Part shown: positions 25,607 through 34,085 of the stretch, piece after piece
How positions within the stretch are numbered: the first letter of the stretch is position 1
How the letters are laid out: each line of letters starts with the position of its first letter
NCBI GenBank assembly: GCA_963575745.1
Contig: CAUYUJ010015010.1
Location: forward strand, 22,501-57,430
Source of the DNA: Prorocentrum cordatum
Lineage: Eukaryota; Sar; Dinophyceae; Prorocentrales; Prorocentraceae
Reading direction: 5' to 3'
DNA length: 34,930 nt
Made by a program: the position numbers and the translations under genes
The notes under the pieces: model-generated
Databases searched by the model: none
What the model was told of the DNA's origin: nothing
Seen by the model: only the letters and a program-made list of their open reading frames with translations

Positions 25607-27100
25607 CTATGGAAGTTCTTCCAGCCCACCGCCAGGATTGCGACGAGGATTGCGCCCACCATGAGCCTCGGTCGTGGACTGATTAACTGATCCAGAGTTT
25701 CGGGGAGCTCGAGCAAATGTGAGGACGGTGCGCTCTACTTTCCAGATGTATCCCCAATTCTCTGCTTCATTCAACAAGTTTGAACTCATGTGATCTGCGC
25801 CACTGGTTGCCATGCTTGCATTGTAGCCATCTGAAGAGCTGCTTGCAGTGGCAAGCTTCTCAATTGATGTCACGACCTCCACAGCATGCTTCTTTGCATA
25901 CACACCTTCGCCATGCGCAATAGATTTTATGCTGTCTTCGAGTGCTGGCAAGAAGCTTTCAGCGATTATGACATTGGAAGCCCGAAGTTTCTCTGCACGA
26001 CTTTTCAGTGCGTTCAAAACTTCTGGGTAGTGCTCAGGCCGCACAAACACCTTGGCACCAGATGGTTGCAATACAAAGTCGCAACCTTCATCTCTCATGC
26101 GGTCACGGACTGCTTTCAACTCGTTACCTTCTAGCAAGGCCTGCCTGAACGCTTCAGGAGCACGACTGTAGGGATACAAGAAGATCTTCTCACAATCATT
26201 GATGACATCCTGAGTGGTTCCGCTTTGAAGACGCCTCTCCATCACATCATCAGCCCAATCATGCTCTGCTTGCTCGCGCAGCAGCTCCTCATCTCGAGTT
26301 GCACCTGGCTCCTCCTCGTCATGAACAACATCCTGCACCACCTCAAGGCTGTCATATATGCGAAGCTCTTCCTTAGACTCAGTTGGTACGGTGCTGAGTG
26401 GTACGGTGCCGAGAAGCTCCATCAGCACTTGTTCCATGTGGAGGTCATCAATGACAGCTGTCAACTTCTGAATGACGTTTATGAAGCTGCTTCGCAGAGA
26501 TGCATCCACCAAAGGATGCCCACACTGTTTTTTGAAGTTGGACCCATAAGAGGTGATATAATAATTTGGGAGTAACATCATGCAAACAGCAGGCTCTTGC
26601 GCTAGCAGAAGAAGCGGATTGGTGGCAGCAGTGTTACCTGACTTTGCAGGTAGAGGAAAGAACACCTTAGAGACACGAAGTACTGCCTTCAGCACTGCCT
26701 CTAATTTGGCACAAAGTAGAGTAGACTTCGGATCCTGTGTGTCAACACAAATTGAGCACATCTTCTTCTCAGCGAAAGTGAGTAACTGGATCTCCTTCTC
26801 GTTGATGGTAGACCGGCAATACACAGTTTCTGACGGCTCATTGCTATTGGATCTGCCGGCAAGGTCACAATTAAAAGCATGCTCGAACACGGTCCCATGT
26901 TGTCCACCACCAAATGGTTGCCCGTGGCACTCTCTGTGGCCACTGCAACGCACACGAATGCTTACGGATTGCACGCCAACGCACCTATTTGGCACCTTGG
27001 ATATCAAGTAGCCGAGCTCAGATGCTACTGCTGCAAGGTCTTCACGGCAGTCTTTCTTTCCTCGGAACCAAGATGGCACAACAAGTCCCACAGATGCCAT
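25607..27100 (-). CDS. Unrecognised 497-residue protein, single open frame
   Basis: The only long intact-looking gene in the window. It starts at the first ATG after an in-frame TAG (plus about 27127-27129) and stays open for 497 codons in mixed-composition, non-repetitive DNA. The N-terminal third carries cysteines in a loose pattern (VRCSGHREC, HAFNCDL, EKKMCSICVD), possibly metal-binding. Residues about 240-330 are acidic and helical (DEEEPGATRDEELLREQAEH). Residues about 345-440 (GAKVFVRPEHYPEVLNALKS then RAEKLRASNVIIAESFLPAL) look like a mixed alpha/beta domain of 'VxVRPEHxxxVL' style that I associate loosely with proteins of unknown function in dinoflagellates. The tail has NPRRNPGGG. 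No signal peptide or membrane helix is evident. Long triplet tracts flank it on both sides, leaving it alone. Function is unknown, and an intronless frame of this length could also be a retroposed copy. Confidence 0.75.
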   Translation of the reverse strand: MASVGLVVPSWFRGKKDCREDLAAVASELGYLISKVPNRCVGVQSVSIRVRCSGHRECHGQPFGGGQHGTVFEHAFNCDLAGRSNSNEPSETVYCRSTINEKEIQLLTFAEKKMCSICVDTQDPKSTLLCAKLEAVLKAVLRVSKVFFPLPAKSGNTAATNPLLLLAQEPAVCMMLLPNYYITSYGSNFKKQCGHPLVDASLRSSFINVIQKLTAVIDDLHMEQVLMELLGTVPLSTVPTESKEELRIYDSLEVVQDVVHDEEEPGATRDEELLREQAEHDWADDVMERRLQSGTTQDVINDCEKIFLYPYSRAPEAFRQALLEGNELKAVRDRMRDEGCDFVLQPSGAKVFVRPEHYPEVLNALKSRAEKLRASNVIIAESFLPALEDSIKSIAHGEGVYAKKHAVEVVTSIEKLATASSSSDGYNASMATSGADHMSSNLLNEAENWGYIWKVERTVLTFARAPRNSGSVNQSTTEAHGGRNPRRNPGGGLEELP

Positions 27101-27236
27101 TGTGCCACTAAGTTTGGAAGTTGCTACTACTGCCTATGTGGGTCGGAGTACATCTGAACCACCACTCATACTTGCGTTGAAGTTCATCAGGTTTGATGGC
27201 AACACAAACTACATCTTGGACGCTACTGTTCTTTTT
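27101..27236 (-). other. Unique sequence 5' of the minus-strand gene
   Basis: About 135 bp of non-repetitive DNA between the start codon and the TGCTGT triplet tract. Any promoter or trans-splice acceptor must lie here or further out. No TATA-like element stands out. Confidence 0.35.
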
Positions 27237-27775
27237 CTTGCCGCTGTTGTCGCTGCTGCTGCTGCTGATGATGATGATGATGTTGCTGTTGCCGTGGCTG
27301 CTGTTTCTTGCTGTGGCTGATGTTGCTCTAGAGTGTCGTTGCTTGGCTGCTGTTCCTCATTGTGGCTGTTGTCGCTGATGCTGCTGTTGATGTTGGTGGG
27401 GTGGCTATTGTTGTTGCAGTTGTTGGTCGTTGTTGGCGTTCTTGCTGTTGTTATTTTTCTTATTATGCTTCTACTTATTCGTCTTCTGCTTCTGCTTCTC
27501 CTCCGCCTCCTTCTTGTTATTGTTGTTGTTGTTCAATCTCGTTATTCTTGTTGTTCTTGCTCTCGTTATTGTTATTGTTATTGTTATTGTTCTTGCCGTC
27601 GCTGTTGCTGCCACTGCTGATGCTGATGTTGTTGATGCTGCTGCTGTCTCTTTTGCTGACGCTGTTGCTGCGGATGCACTTGCTGTTACTGATGTTACGT
27701 TGTTGCATCGTTGCTGCCCCTGTTGCTGTTGCTGTCATTCCTGTTCTTGCAGTTGTTACTGCTGCTGTTGTTTTC
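27237..27775. repeat. (GTT/GCT/ATT)n triplet tract
   Basis: TTGTTGCTGCTG with TATTGTTATTG at about 27564-27590. GATGATGATGATG occurs at 27266-27282. Confidence 0.9.
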
Positions 27776-27819
27776 TAAGGCGACAATCATTGTCCTTCTC
27801 CTAAACCCCAGTGCGGGAG

Positions 27820-28055
27820 TGGACCCCAAACGGAACCCAAACGCCATTAGATTCTGGTGGGTTCCGGGTTGGGTTCCGAATGGGTTCCGAATGGGTTCCG
27901 ACAGGGTTCGGAACCCAAACGCCGCTAGATTCTGGTGGGTTCCGGTGTGGGTTCCGAGTGGGTTCCGATAGGGTTCGGAACCCAGACACCATTAGATTCT
28001 GGCGGGTTCTGGGTGGGTTCCAAGTGGGTTTTGAATGGGTTCCAATAGGGACCAT
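27820..28055 (+). repeat. GGGTTCCGA minisatellite, nested units
   Basis: Three higher-order units of about 77-85 bp each contain GGAACCCA(A/G)AC(G/A)CC, then TTAGATTCTGG(T/C)GGGTT. Two or three copies of the decamer TGGGTTCCGA follow. GGGTTCGGAACCC at each unit junction (about 27904 and 27971) is a near-perfect palindrome. Confidence 0.88.
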
Positions 28056-28592
28056 TTCGTTGCGAGGGTGAGCGAACTTACACCTTACAATACCCATTCA
28101 CCCCGACCGACACTGTGATAAAAATACGCTGATCTCATTTAAGAAATATACAATTAAAGTAAACGGGACGTGCGTAAGATCGAAGAGCCGTGCGGGAACA
28201 TAGAGCTACATCGGCATCACACATAATGTATGGTGCACCCCCCCGAAGTCAAAAATGGACAACTATGAGCACACGAATCGTACACCAAAGAGACCTCCAA
28301 GGCGCCTCCGTGATCCGATCTTGGTACCATCTTGAGCCGCCTTTGGGCCACCAGACGAAATGCCGAGATGGTACTGGAAAGCAGGTTAAACTGAGGACAG
28401 ACCATGCAACCTATGCGTCCTCATTTTTTGGGGACAGGCTCGGCACCCGTCGAAAACGGATCGGAACACCATCATAAAAAAACAGACAACAAATTCGCCC
28501 TAACTTATTTTCGGCGGCGTCGGAATCCGTTGAATAGGAAGGGGCTCCAAATACGGCCCCTTTAAATACGTCACCATATGCCGTATCCACCT
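28056..28592. other. Unique sequence, no gene recognised
   Basis: Non-repetitive, balanced composition. Short open frames only. A diverged gene or an intron cannot be excluded. Confidence 0.35.
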
Positions 28593-28622
28593 GAACCTCC
28601 TCCTCCTCCTCCTCCTCCTCAG
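28593..28622. repeat. Short (CCT)n microsatellite
   Basis: About nine CCT triplets. Confidence 0.9.
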
Positions 28623-28675
28623 CCGCCGTGCCCATTCTGACCTTAGAATTGGCGTTCACGTTATAATCAAGTGCG

Positions 28676-28785
28676 GGTGGAGGAGGAAGACGACGACGAC
28701 GAGTGAGGAGTAGAGGAGAAAAACGAGGAGAGAGGATAAAAACTGCGATGACGAACGAGGATGAGGATGAACAGAAACCCCGACA
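28676..28785. repeat. Purine-rich GAGGA/GACGA tract
   Basis: GGAGGAGGAAGACGACGACG and GAGGAGAGAGG-type purine-rich sequence. Confidence 0.7.
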
Positions 28786-28789
28786 CGCT

Positions 28790-29090
28790 ATGCGATACTC
28801 GCCTCAATTCGACACACCCCTCAGGCGGATCACGCCCCATAGGGAGGTTCAACTGAGGACCCCAATTGCACGTCGCTATACCGTCGCGCCGCCACAATTC
28901 GGCACCCCCCTCACGCGGATCGTGCCCCCTGGCGAGATTCCCCTTCGGCACTGGCGAGCATGTCCCTGTACCTGCACACCCTTGACGCGGAGCGTGCTTC
29001 ATAGGGAGATCCGGTGATGGCCGAGTGAGCAGAGCACTACACCAGCCCAGCTTCAACATTCGGCGCACGCCTCACGCAGATTGTGACCAT
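28790..29090 (+). repeat. Diverged tandem repeat, 70-95-bp units, about four copies
   Basis: The marker C(T)CA(C/G)GCGGATC(A/G)(T/C)GCCCC with GGGAG(G/A)T downstream recurs near 28819, 28911, 28981 (diverged) and 29071. The last copy is cut off at 29090 by the family C element, so the element inserted into a pre-existing array. Confidence 0.68.
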
Positions 29091-29268
29091 ACAGTCGGGG
29101 CGTTGACCTAAGGAACCTTAAATAAGGAACGAGGCCCCTCCTTTCCCTTAACTGAAACTTCGATTCCCCATCGAAAACCTTGGGAAAACCTGAGGCAAGC
29201 TGTGAAACAATCAAGGAACACGGAGCCCCTCCCCAACGAAAAGGGTTCCTTCTTCAAGACCCTACTGT
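29091..29268. mobile_element. Family C inverted-repeat element, copy 2
   Basis: A 178-bp element. The left terminus ACAGTCGGGGCGTTGACCTA and the right terminus (reverse-complemented ACAGTAGGGTCTTGAAGAAG) form imperfect inverted repeats. It is collinear with 5501-5677 throughout, including CGATTCCCCA, AACCTGAGGCAA and CCCTCCCCAACGAAAAGGG. It interrupts the tandem array at 28790-29090. No ORF. Confidence 0.85.
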
Positions 29269-29879
29269 AGAGAGAGCTCCAACTGTACGCCCCTTGATAT
29301 GTTGACATGGCGATCTCTGGGCACCCTGATCCCAAACACGAGATGCATGTATCGGGGCGATGTGCTTACTCCCGCTGGCTTCCGCTGGCGTGCCCACCCC
29401 CCTTCTGCTGATGCCGGCGTCCCCCAGCATTTCGCCCCCGCCCGGCGAGGAAGAGATGACAATTCTTTCGGATCCTCGAAGAAGATCCCATTTTCTGGAA
29501 TGCCGCATATCTTGACAGCCCCCCCCCCGCCAACAAGAACACGTAAAACCGCGATATCAACATCGTCATGGCTTGAGGTAACCCAAGGGGCTTCTAGAAA
29601 GCCCCAAAAAATAAATGGCATTAATTATTTTGTCGGCGGCCTTATGGACGGAGTAGTGTTCCACCAATAGAAGGAAACTAATGGGTGTTCCCCGCGGCGC
29701 CCGCTAGCAGCGCTCTCATGGAAAATCGTGGTACAAACATTTGGCTCTCAGAAACGTTCTCATGAAAGGTCAATCCTGGAAAGGACTGCTGAAATTCAGG
29801 CCCCGCGCGGGCCCTCAGAAAATCCATCCCTTGTCGCGTGGGCATTTCAGAATCATGGCGTGTTCAAGCTTGCCCACGC
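29269..29879. other. Unique sequence, no gene recognised
   Basis: Non-repetitive with mixed composition. Short open frames exist on both strands without recognisable motifs. Confidence 0.35.
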
Positions 29880-30151
29880 TGGACAAAATCGCCATGTTGG
29901 CCGCGCGCGCGCCGACCAGCTGCCAGCAGGAGTTCTGCCAGCAGTGCTGGGCAAACGAGACGGAGCAACCTCGCACATCGAGACGAAGCAATTCCTGCAG
30001 CAATGCGTACGAGAAGATGCTTGCAAGTCCTCCCCGCGCGCAGGGGAGCCCACTGGAGATCTATCCCGTTGGAGAAAGATCCCCCCAACATCGCCCAGCC
30101 CGCCCCACAATCGGGGGAAACGAATCCCACGTCGCCGCGAGATGGAGGGGT

Positions 30152-30197
30152 GCCTCCTCCTCCTCCTCCTCCTCCTCCTCCTCCTCCTCCTCCTCCT
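30152..30197. repeat. (CCT)n microsatellite inside a satellite unit
   Basis: About fifteen CCT triplets separating a partly duplicated satellite segment (AGCCCGCCCCACA is repeated on both sides). Confidence 0.92.
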
Positions 30198-30620
30198 GGA
30201 CATCACCCAGCCCGCCCCACAGTCGGGGGAAACCAATCCCACGTCGCCGCGCGGGGCGACCAGGCGCCACCGGGACTTCTGCCCGCCGTGCCGGGCAAAC
30301 GACTTCGAGCAACTTCGCGAATCAAAGATAGGCAACTCATATCGCAACCCTCGATGGGAAGATGCGTACTCATCCTCCCGCGTGCAGGGTAGCCGACTCT
30401 AGATCATTCCACTGGACAAATAACCCCCCAACAGCATCCAGCCCGCCCAATAACAGAGGGAAACGAATCCCATGCCTCCGCGCGCGCCGGCCAGGTGCCA
30501 GCAGGAGCTTTACCCGCAGTACCGGGCAGGCGAAATCGAGCAAATTCGCGAATCGAAGCGAAACACATGCGTATTGGAATTCGCATGAGAAGATGCTCAC
30601 ACACCCCGCGTGCAGGGTAG

Positions 30621-30793
30621 TAAAACAGGGCTAGGATCGGGATAAATCGCTCCAGAGCGTTCCGGAGCGCTCTCAGAGCGTTCCGGAACGCTCTGGAGCG
30701 GCCGCGGCGCCCAATACATCATCCAAACCCGCCGATCCTCAGAGATTTCGAGTTATCCCGATCCGATTTTGTCCCGACCTTCGCGTCGTTTTA
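30621..30793. mobile_element. Family A 173-bp element with palindromic core, copy 2, nested in satellite
   Basis: Starts TAAAACAGGGCTAGGATCGG and ends CTTCGCGTCGTTTTA. It has the same length as 9714-9886 with only about ten base differences. The palindromic core is at 30649-30699. CCGCGTGCAGGGTAG lies on both sides (30606-30620 and 30802-30816), so it sits within satellite sequence, possibly with a local duplication. A short target-site duplication is not obvious here. Confidence 0.87.
30649..30699. repeat. 51-bp palindromic core of family A copy 2
   Basis: Two 25-bp arms around a central C with one mismatch. The mismatch is at a different kind of base (one GA/CG difference) than in copy 1, so each copy has near-perfect pairing independently. 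Confidence 0.9.
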
Positions 30794-31029
30794 ACAACCC
30801 CCCGCGTGCAGGGTAGCACAAAGTAGGTTACCCCCTTGGAGAAATAGCCCCCGGGCATGACTCCACCCGCCCAGCAGTCGAGGGAAACGAATCCCGCGTC
30901 GCCGCGCGGGCCGGCAAGGCGCCGACAGGAGTTCTGCCTGCAGTGCTGGGCAAACGACTCTGAGCACTTTCGCGGATCAAAACGAAGTGATTGGCATCGC
31001 GATCCTCGTGAGAAGATGCGTACACCCTG

Positions 31030-31174
31030 CGAAATGCTTAAGAAATCATGGGTTAAGAAATTCAGAGTCTCAGAAATTGAATAAAAACCCATTCTATTAA
31101 GTTCTTAGGATTTACATTGAAGCATTAAGAATAATCGAGACTCTGGCCAAAATCTTAAGTTTTCTTAAGCATCG
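31030..31174. mobile_element. Family D 145-bp AT-rich element with terminal inverted repeats
   Basis: Left end CGAAATGCTTAAGAAATC; right end reverse-complemented CGATGCTTAAGAAAAC. ATGCTTAAGAAA is perfect on both sides, and AGAGTCTC recurs further inside both arms. CCTG flanks both ends (31026-31029 and 31175-31178), a possible 4-bp target-site duplication. The interior is AT-rich, sharply different from the GC-rich satellite unit it interrupts. No ORF. Only one copy in the window. Confidence 0.75.
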
Positions 31175-31510
31175 CCTGGGGTGCACACATCCTCCCGCGC
31201 GCACGGCAGCCCACGATGGATTACCCCGCTGGAGAAACACTGTCCAGCCCGCCCAACACTAGAGGGATACTAGTCCCACGTCGCCACGCGCGCCGACCAA
31301 GTGCCAGCAGGAGTTCTGACAGCAGTGCTAGGCAAACGAGTTTGAGCAAATTCACAAATCGAAACGACGCAGTTCCCATTGTAATCCTCATGAGAAGATG
31401 TTCGCAAAGCCTCCTGCGTGCAGGGGGTAGCTCACAGTGTATTATCCCGCTAAAGAAATAAGCCCCACACGTTACCCAGCCCGCCCAACAGCACAAGGAA
31501 ACGAACCCCC

Positions 31511-31660
31511 GCCGCGACGCGGAGGTCTTAGGACTAGTATACAACATCGCCGAGAGATCGTGGGGGGTTCAAACTGAATACCCCTCCGTGCTACCTGCAC
31601 CGAAAGCCTCACTACATCTGCAACAATATACAATCAAATCCGAAGTACGTATACAGCTCG
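31511..31660. other. Unique spacer
   Basis: Non-repetitive sequence between the satellite and a GGA tract. No gene seen. Confidence 0.35.
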
Positions 31661-31712
31661 AGGAAAAGGAGGAGGAGGAGGAGGAGTGAGTGAGGAGTGC
31701 GGAATGAGAAGT

Positions 31713-31744
<32 letters not shown>

Positions 31745-31815
31745 GGAAGGGGAGGAGGAGGAGGAGGAGGAGGAGGAGGAGGAGGAGCAGGAGGAGCAGG
31801 AGGAGCAGGAGGATT
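31661..31815. repeat. (GGA)n microsatellite
   Basis: GGA triplets with AGT and GCA interruptions, including three GGAGCA units at the right end. Confidence 0.93.
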
Positions 31816-32006
31816 CGAAGACCCACCGGGGACCCCAGGTCACGGGGGCGCCCAGGAGCGAGCGGCCAAAGATGGCCCAACAGGGGCCAAGAAAGCTCCA
31901 GGAGGGAAAACCGGACTGACGCTTCGAGCCCTTTCTCCCGAGACGGCCCCCGAGACCGCTGAGAGGCCCCCAAGAGGTCCCTAAGAGGCCCCCAAAAAGG
32001 TCCCCA
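31816..32006. repeat. Loose GAGGCCCCCAAGAGGTCC repeats
   Basis: GAGGCCCCCAAGAGGTCCCT is followed by AAGAGGCCCCCAAAAAGGTC, an approximately 22-bp repeat, preceded by diverged AGGGGCCAAGAAAG words. Similar words occur at 4161-4640. Confidence 0.5.
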
Positions 32007-32097
32007 ATTCCTCCTCCTCCTCCTCCTCCTCCACCTCCTCCTCTTCCTCCTCCTCCGCCTCCTCCTCCTCCTCCGCCTCCCCCTCCTCCTCCGCCTC
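32007..32097. repeat. (CCT)n microsatellite abutting the second LINE
   Basis: CCT triplets with CCA and CCG interruptions that end where LINE-derived sequence begins. Confidence 0.92.
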
Positions 32098-33064
32098 ATC
32101 TGCCGGGCGGCCAGGACACGCTCGACCCTCGCCTCCGCCGCGTCGGCGTAGCTGTCACGGTCATCGAGTCTTTTCCCCTTTCCAGCTGGGAACACATTTG
32201 CTGGGGCCGCTGCCTGGGCCGTCCCAGACGGTCCCGCGAGGCGGGATTGCGGCGCTCGAGCTGGTCATCCGCCTCTCCGAGGGGTGGGTCGCCTACGCCA
32301 CGGACTGCGACGAGGTCAACCGCGGCTGGTGGGCAGGGCTGGCCATGCAGCCTGGGGGGCGGGCATGTGGCGGGCCATGGGCCACTCGCTCCGTCGGCAG
32401 GGTCGGACCCCCGAATGTACCATCGTGCTGCAGGTGCCGTCGCACCTCCAGGGGCCCGAGGTGCTGGAGAGGCAGATCCCGTCGTGGCTCGTGCAGGGCA
32501 ACACGGCGGTGGACGAGCTGGCAGGTGCTGCAGCCAGCCGTGCGCGCGTGGCGCTCGCCGAGCGCACGCGGGTGATCGACATCGAGAGGAAGGCGGTCCT
32601 GGTTCGGCGTAGGCTCCTGCGGGCCGCCCTAGAGGTGTTGCAGGCCGAGGGCCGTGCCAAGACGGGCCAGGTCCGCCAGGCCAGTGCGCTTCTCCTCCGC
32701 CCCCTCTTCCTCGTCCTCCTCCATCCTGCCCCTCTGGTTCTGGCACGCTTTGCGACCCCGCACGTCCTGACCGAGGATGGGCGTTCCTGTCGCGTTTGTA
32801 GGCCGTCGAGTTCGATAGCGAAGCTGCGGGTCTGGCTAAAAAGCGATCGTGTGCCTCTGGAGGCTGTCGACGGTAAGGTGCTTCGGTTTTCTCGAGGACA
32901 ACGCTTACACATCGCTGGGGGTTGGGCCCACCCCTCGCACGCCTTGTATGTTTCATGAAGTGCGTCGATTGTGGTTATGTCGCACATGTGGCGTTTACGG
33001 TCAAGAGCAGCTCAGAGGTCTAGCAAAGCCATGCGTGTTACCCATATCGAGGACGCGCCGCTAG
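32098..33064 (+). pseudogene. Second LINE 3' remnant: RNase H and Cys-rich tail, frameshifted
   Basis: A plus-strand relic. RNase H features appear in order: LRRVGVAVTVI (strand after the missing first Asp motif), GPLPGPSQTVPRGGIAALEL, DCDEVNRGWWAG, MWRAMGHSLRRQGRTPE, VPSHLQGPEV and GNTAVDELAGAAASRA (last Asp). The usual VPRAE glutamate is replaced (VPRGG), so the active site is lost. Frameshifts lie near the six-G run at 32354-32359 and near 32944-32957. After the second shift the tail reads HEVRRLWLCRTCGVYG then QEQLRGLAKPC, ending at TAG 33062-33064. An upstream CRVC supplies another Cys pair. It shares the CxxCGxY...L...C tail with the first LINE but is only distantly similar in sequence, so it belongs to a different LINE lineage. 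The 5' end is truncated at a CCT tract. Confidence 0.8.
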
Positions 33065-33149
33065 TATCTTGATAGAACTTCTCGTGGAGAGTTCCCCAAA
33101 GTCTGAGCTCAGCTTTAGTCACTCTTGTGATGGCGGAAGTCCTGGACAT
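33065..33149 (+). other. Probable 3' untranslated tail of the second LINE
   Basis: Unique sequence between the LINE stop codon and the next CCT tract. No A-rich tail is visible, and a target-site duplication cannot be read because both flanks are CCT-rich. Confidence 0.4.
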
Positions 33150-33240
33150 CGTCCGCCTCCTCCTCCTCTTCCTCCTCGTCCTCTTCCTCATCCTACTCGT
33201 CTTCCTCTTCCTCCTCCTCCTCCTCCTCCTCCTCCTCGCC

Positions 33241-33289
<49 letters not shown>

Positions 33290-33385
33290 CTCTCTCCCTC
33301 TCTCTCGCTCTCTGTCTCTCTCTCTCTCTCTCCGCCTCCTCCGCCTCCTCAGCATCGACCGCCTCATTCGTCTCATCCTCCGCCT
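33150..33385. repeat. CCT/TCG tract, (CT)n, (TA)n, (CT)n and CCGCCT tract
   Basis: CCTCCT with CGTCCT to 33243, CT dinucleotides to 33279 with a TATATATAT core at about 33280-33288, CT again to about 33332, then CCTCCGCCT. Confidence 0.92.
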
Positions 33386-33389
33386 CCTC

Positions 33390-33465
33390 CTCCGCCTCAT
33401 CATGATCAGCATCATCAGCATCATCAGCAGCACCATAATCAGCAGCAGCAGCAGCAGCAACGTCC

Positions 33466-33513
<48 letters not shown>

Positions 33514-33765
33514 GCATCATCATCAGCAGCATCATCATCGTCGTCCTCATCATCACCAGCCTCAGCATCATCATCATCATCAGCAGCATCATCAGCATCA
33601 TCAGCATCAGCATCATCATCACCACCACCACCATCATCATCATCAGCATCCTCATCATCAGCATCAGCATCAGCATCAGCATCATCAGCATCATCATCAT
33701 CAGCAGCAGCATCAGCATCATCAGCAGCAGCTTCACCATCACACGCAGCAGCAGCATCAGCATCC
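33390..33765. repeat. (CAT/CAG)n triplet tract
   Basis: ATCATCAGCATCATC with pure CAT at about 33470-33510. Gives poly-Met frames on the minus strand and poly-Ile or Ser frames on the plus strand, all artefacts. Confidence 0.93.
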
Positions 33766-33955
33766 TCATCCCTCCTCCTCCTCCTCCCTCTTCCTCCTCC
33801 TCCTCCTCATCCTCCTCATCCTCCTCCTCCTCGTCCTTCTCGTCCTCCTCCTCCTCCTCCTCCTCGTCCTCCTCCTCCTCCCCCTCCTCCCCCTTCCTCC
33901 TCCTCCTCCCCCTTCTTCTCCTTCCTCCTCCTCCTCCATACCACCTCCTTCCTCA
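33766..33955. repeat. (CCT)n tract
   Basis: CCTCCT with CGTCCT and CATCCT interruptions. Confidence 0.93.
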
Positions 33956-34085
33956 TCATCACATCACATCAGCAACAGCAGCATCATCACATCAGCAGCA
34001 TCAGCATGATCATCAGCAGCATCATCATCAGCATCATCATCAGGCATCATCATCAGCAGCATCATCAGAATCAACGTCCATCACA
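33956..34085. repeat. CATCAGCATCA triplet tract
   Basis: ATCAGCAGCATCATC words between two CCT tracts. Confidence 0.9.

Larger units (their letters stand above)
29880..31510 (+). repeat. Satellite array, about 235-250-bp unit, five copies, with nested insertions
   Basis: The marker GTGCCAGCAGGAGTTCTGCC (or variants) occurs near 29922, 30260, 30498, 30918 and 31301. Each unit also has GGGAAACGAATCCCACGTCG, GGGCAAACGA...GAGCAA, GAGAAGATGCGTAC and CCGCGTGCAGGGTAGC in the same order. After subtracting the inserted elements (30621-30793 and 31030-31174) and the CCT tract (30152-30197), spacing is regular at 230-250 bp. Several units can be read in one frame as C..EFC..CWAN.(F)EQ, but frames are broken between units. 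Confidence 0.88.

Noticed and set aside
28217-28659. Small open frames between the minisatellite and the CCT patch
   Set aside because: Under 100 codons, overlapping on opposite strands, no motif. Left as unique non-annotated DNA.
29880-31510. CRISPR-like array (regularly spaced repeats)
   Set aside because: The repeated unit is about 240 bp and diverged, with no short identical repeats separated by unique spacers, in a eukaryotic context with no cas genes.
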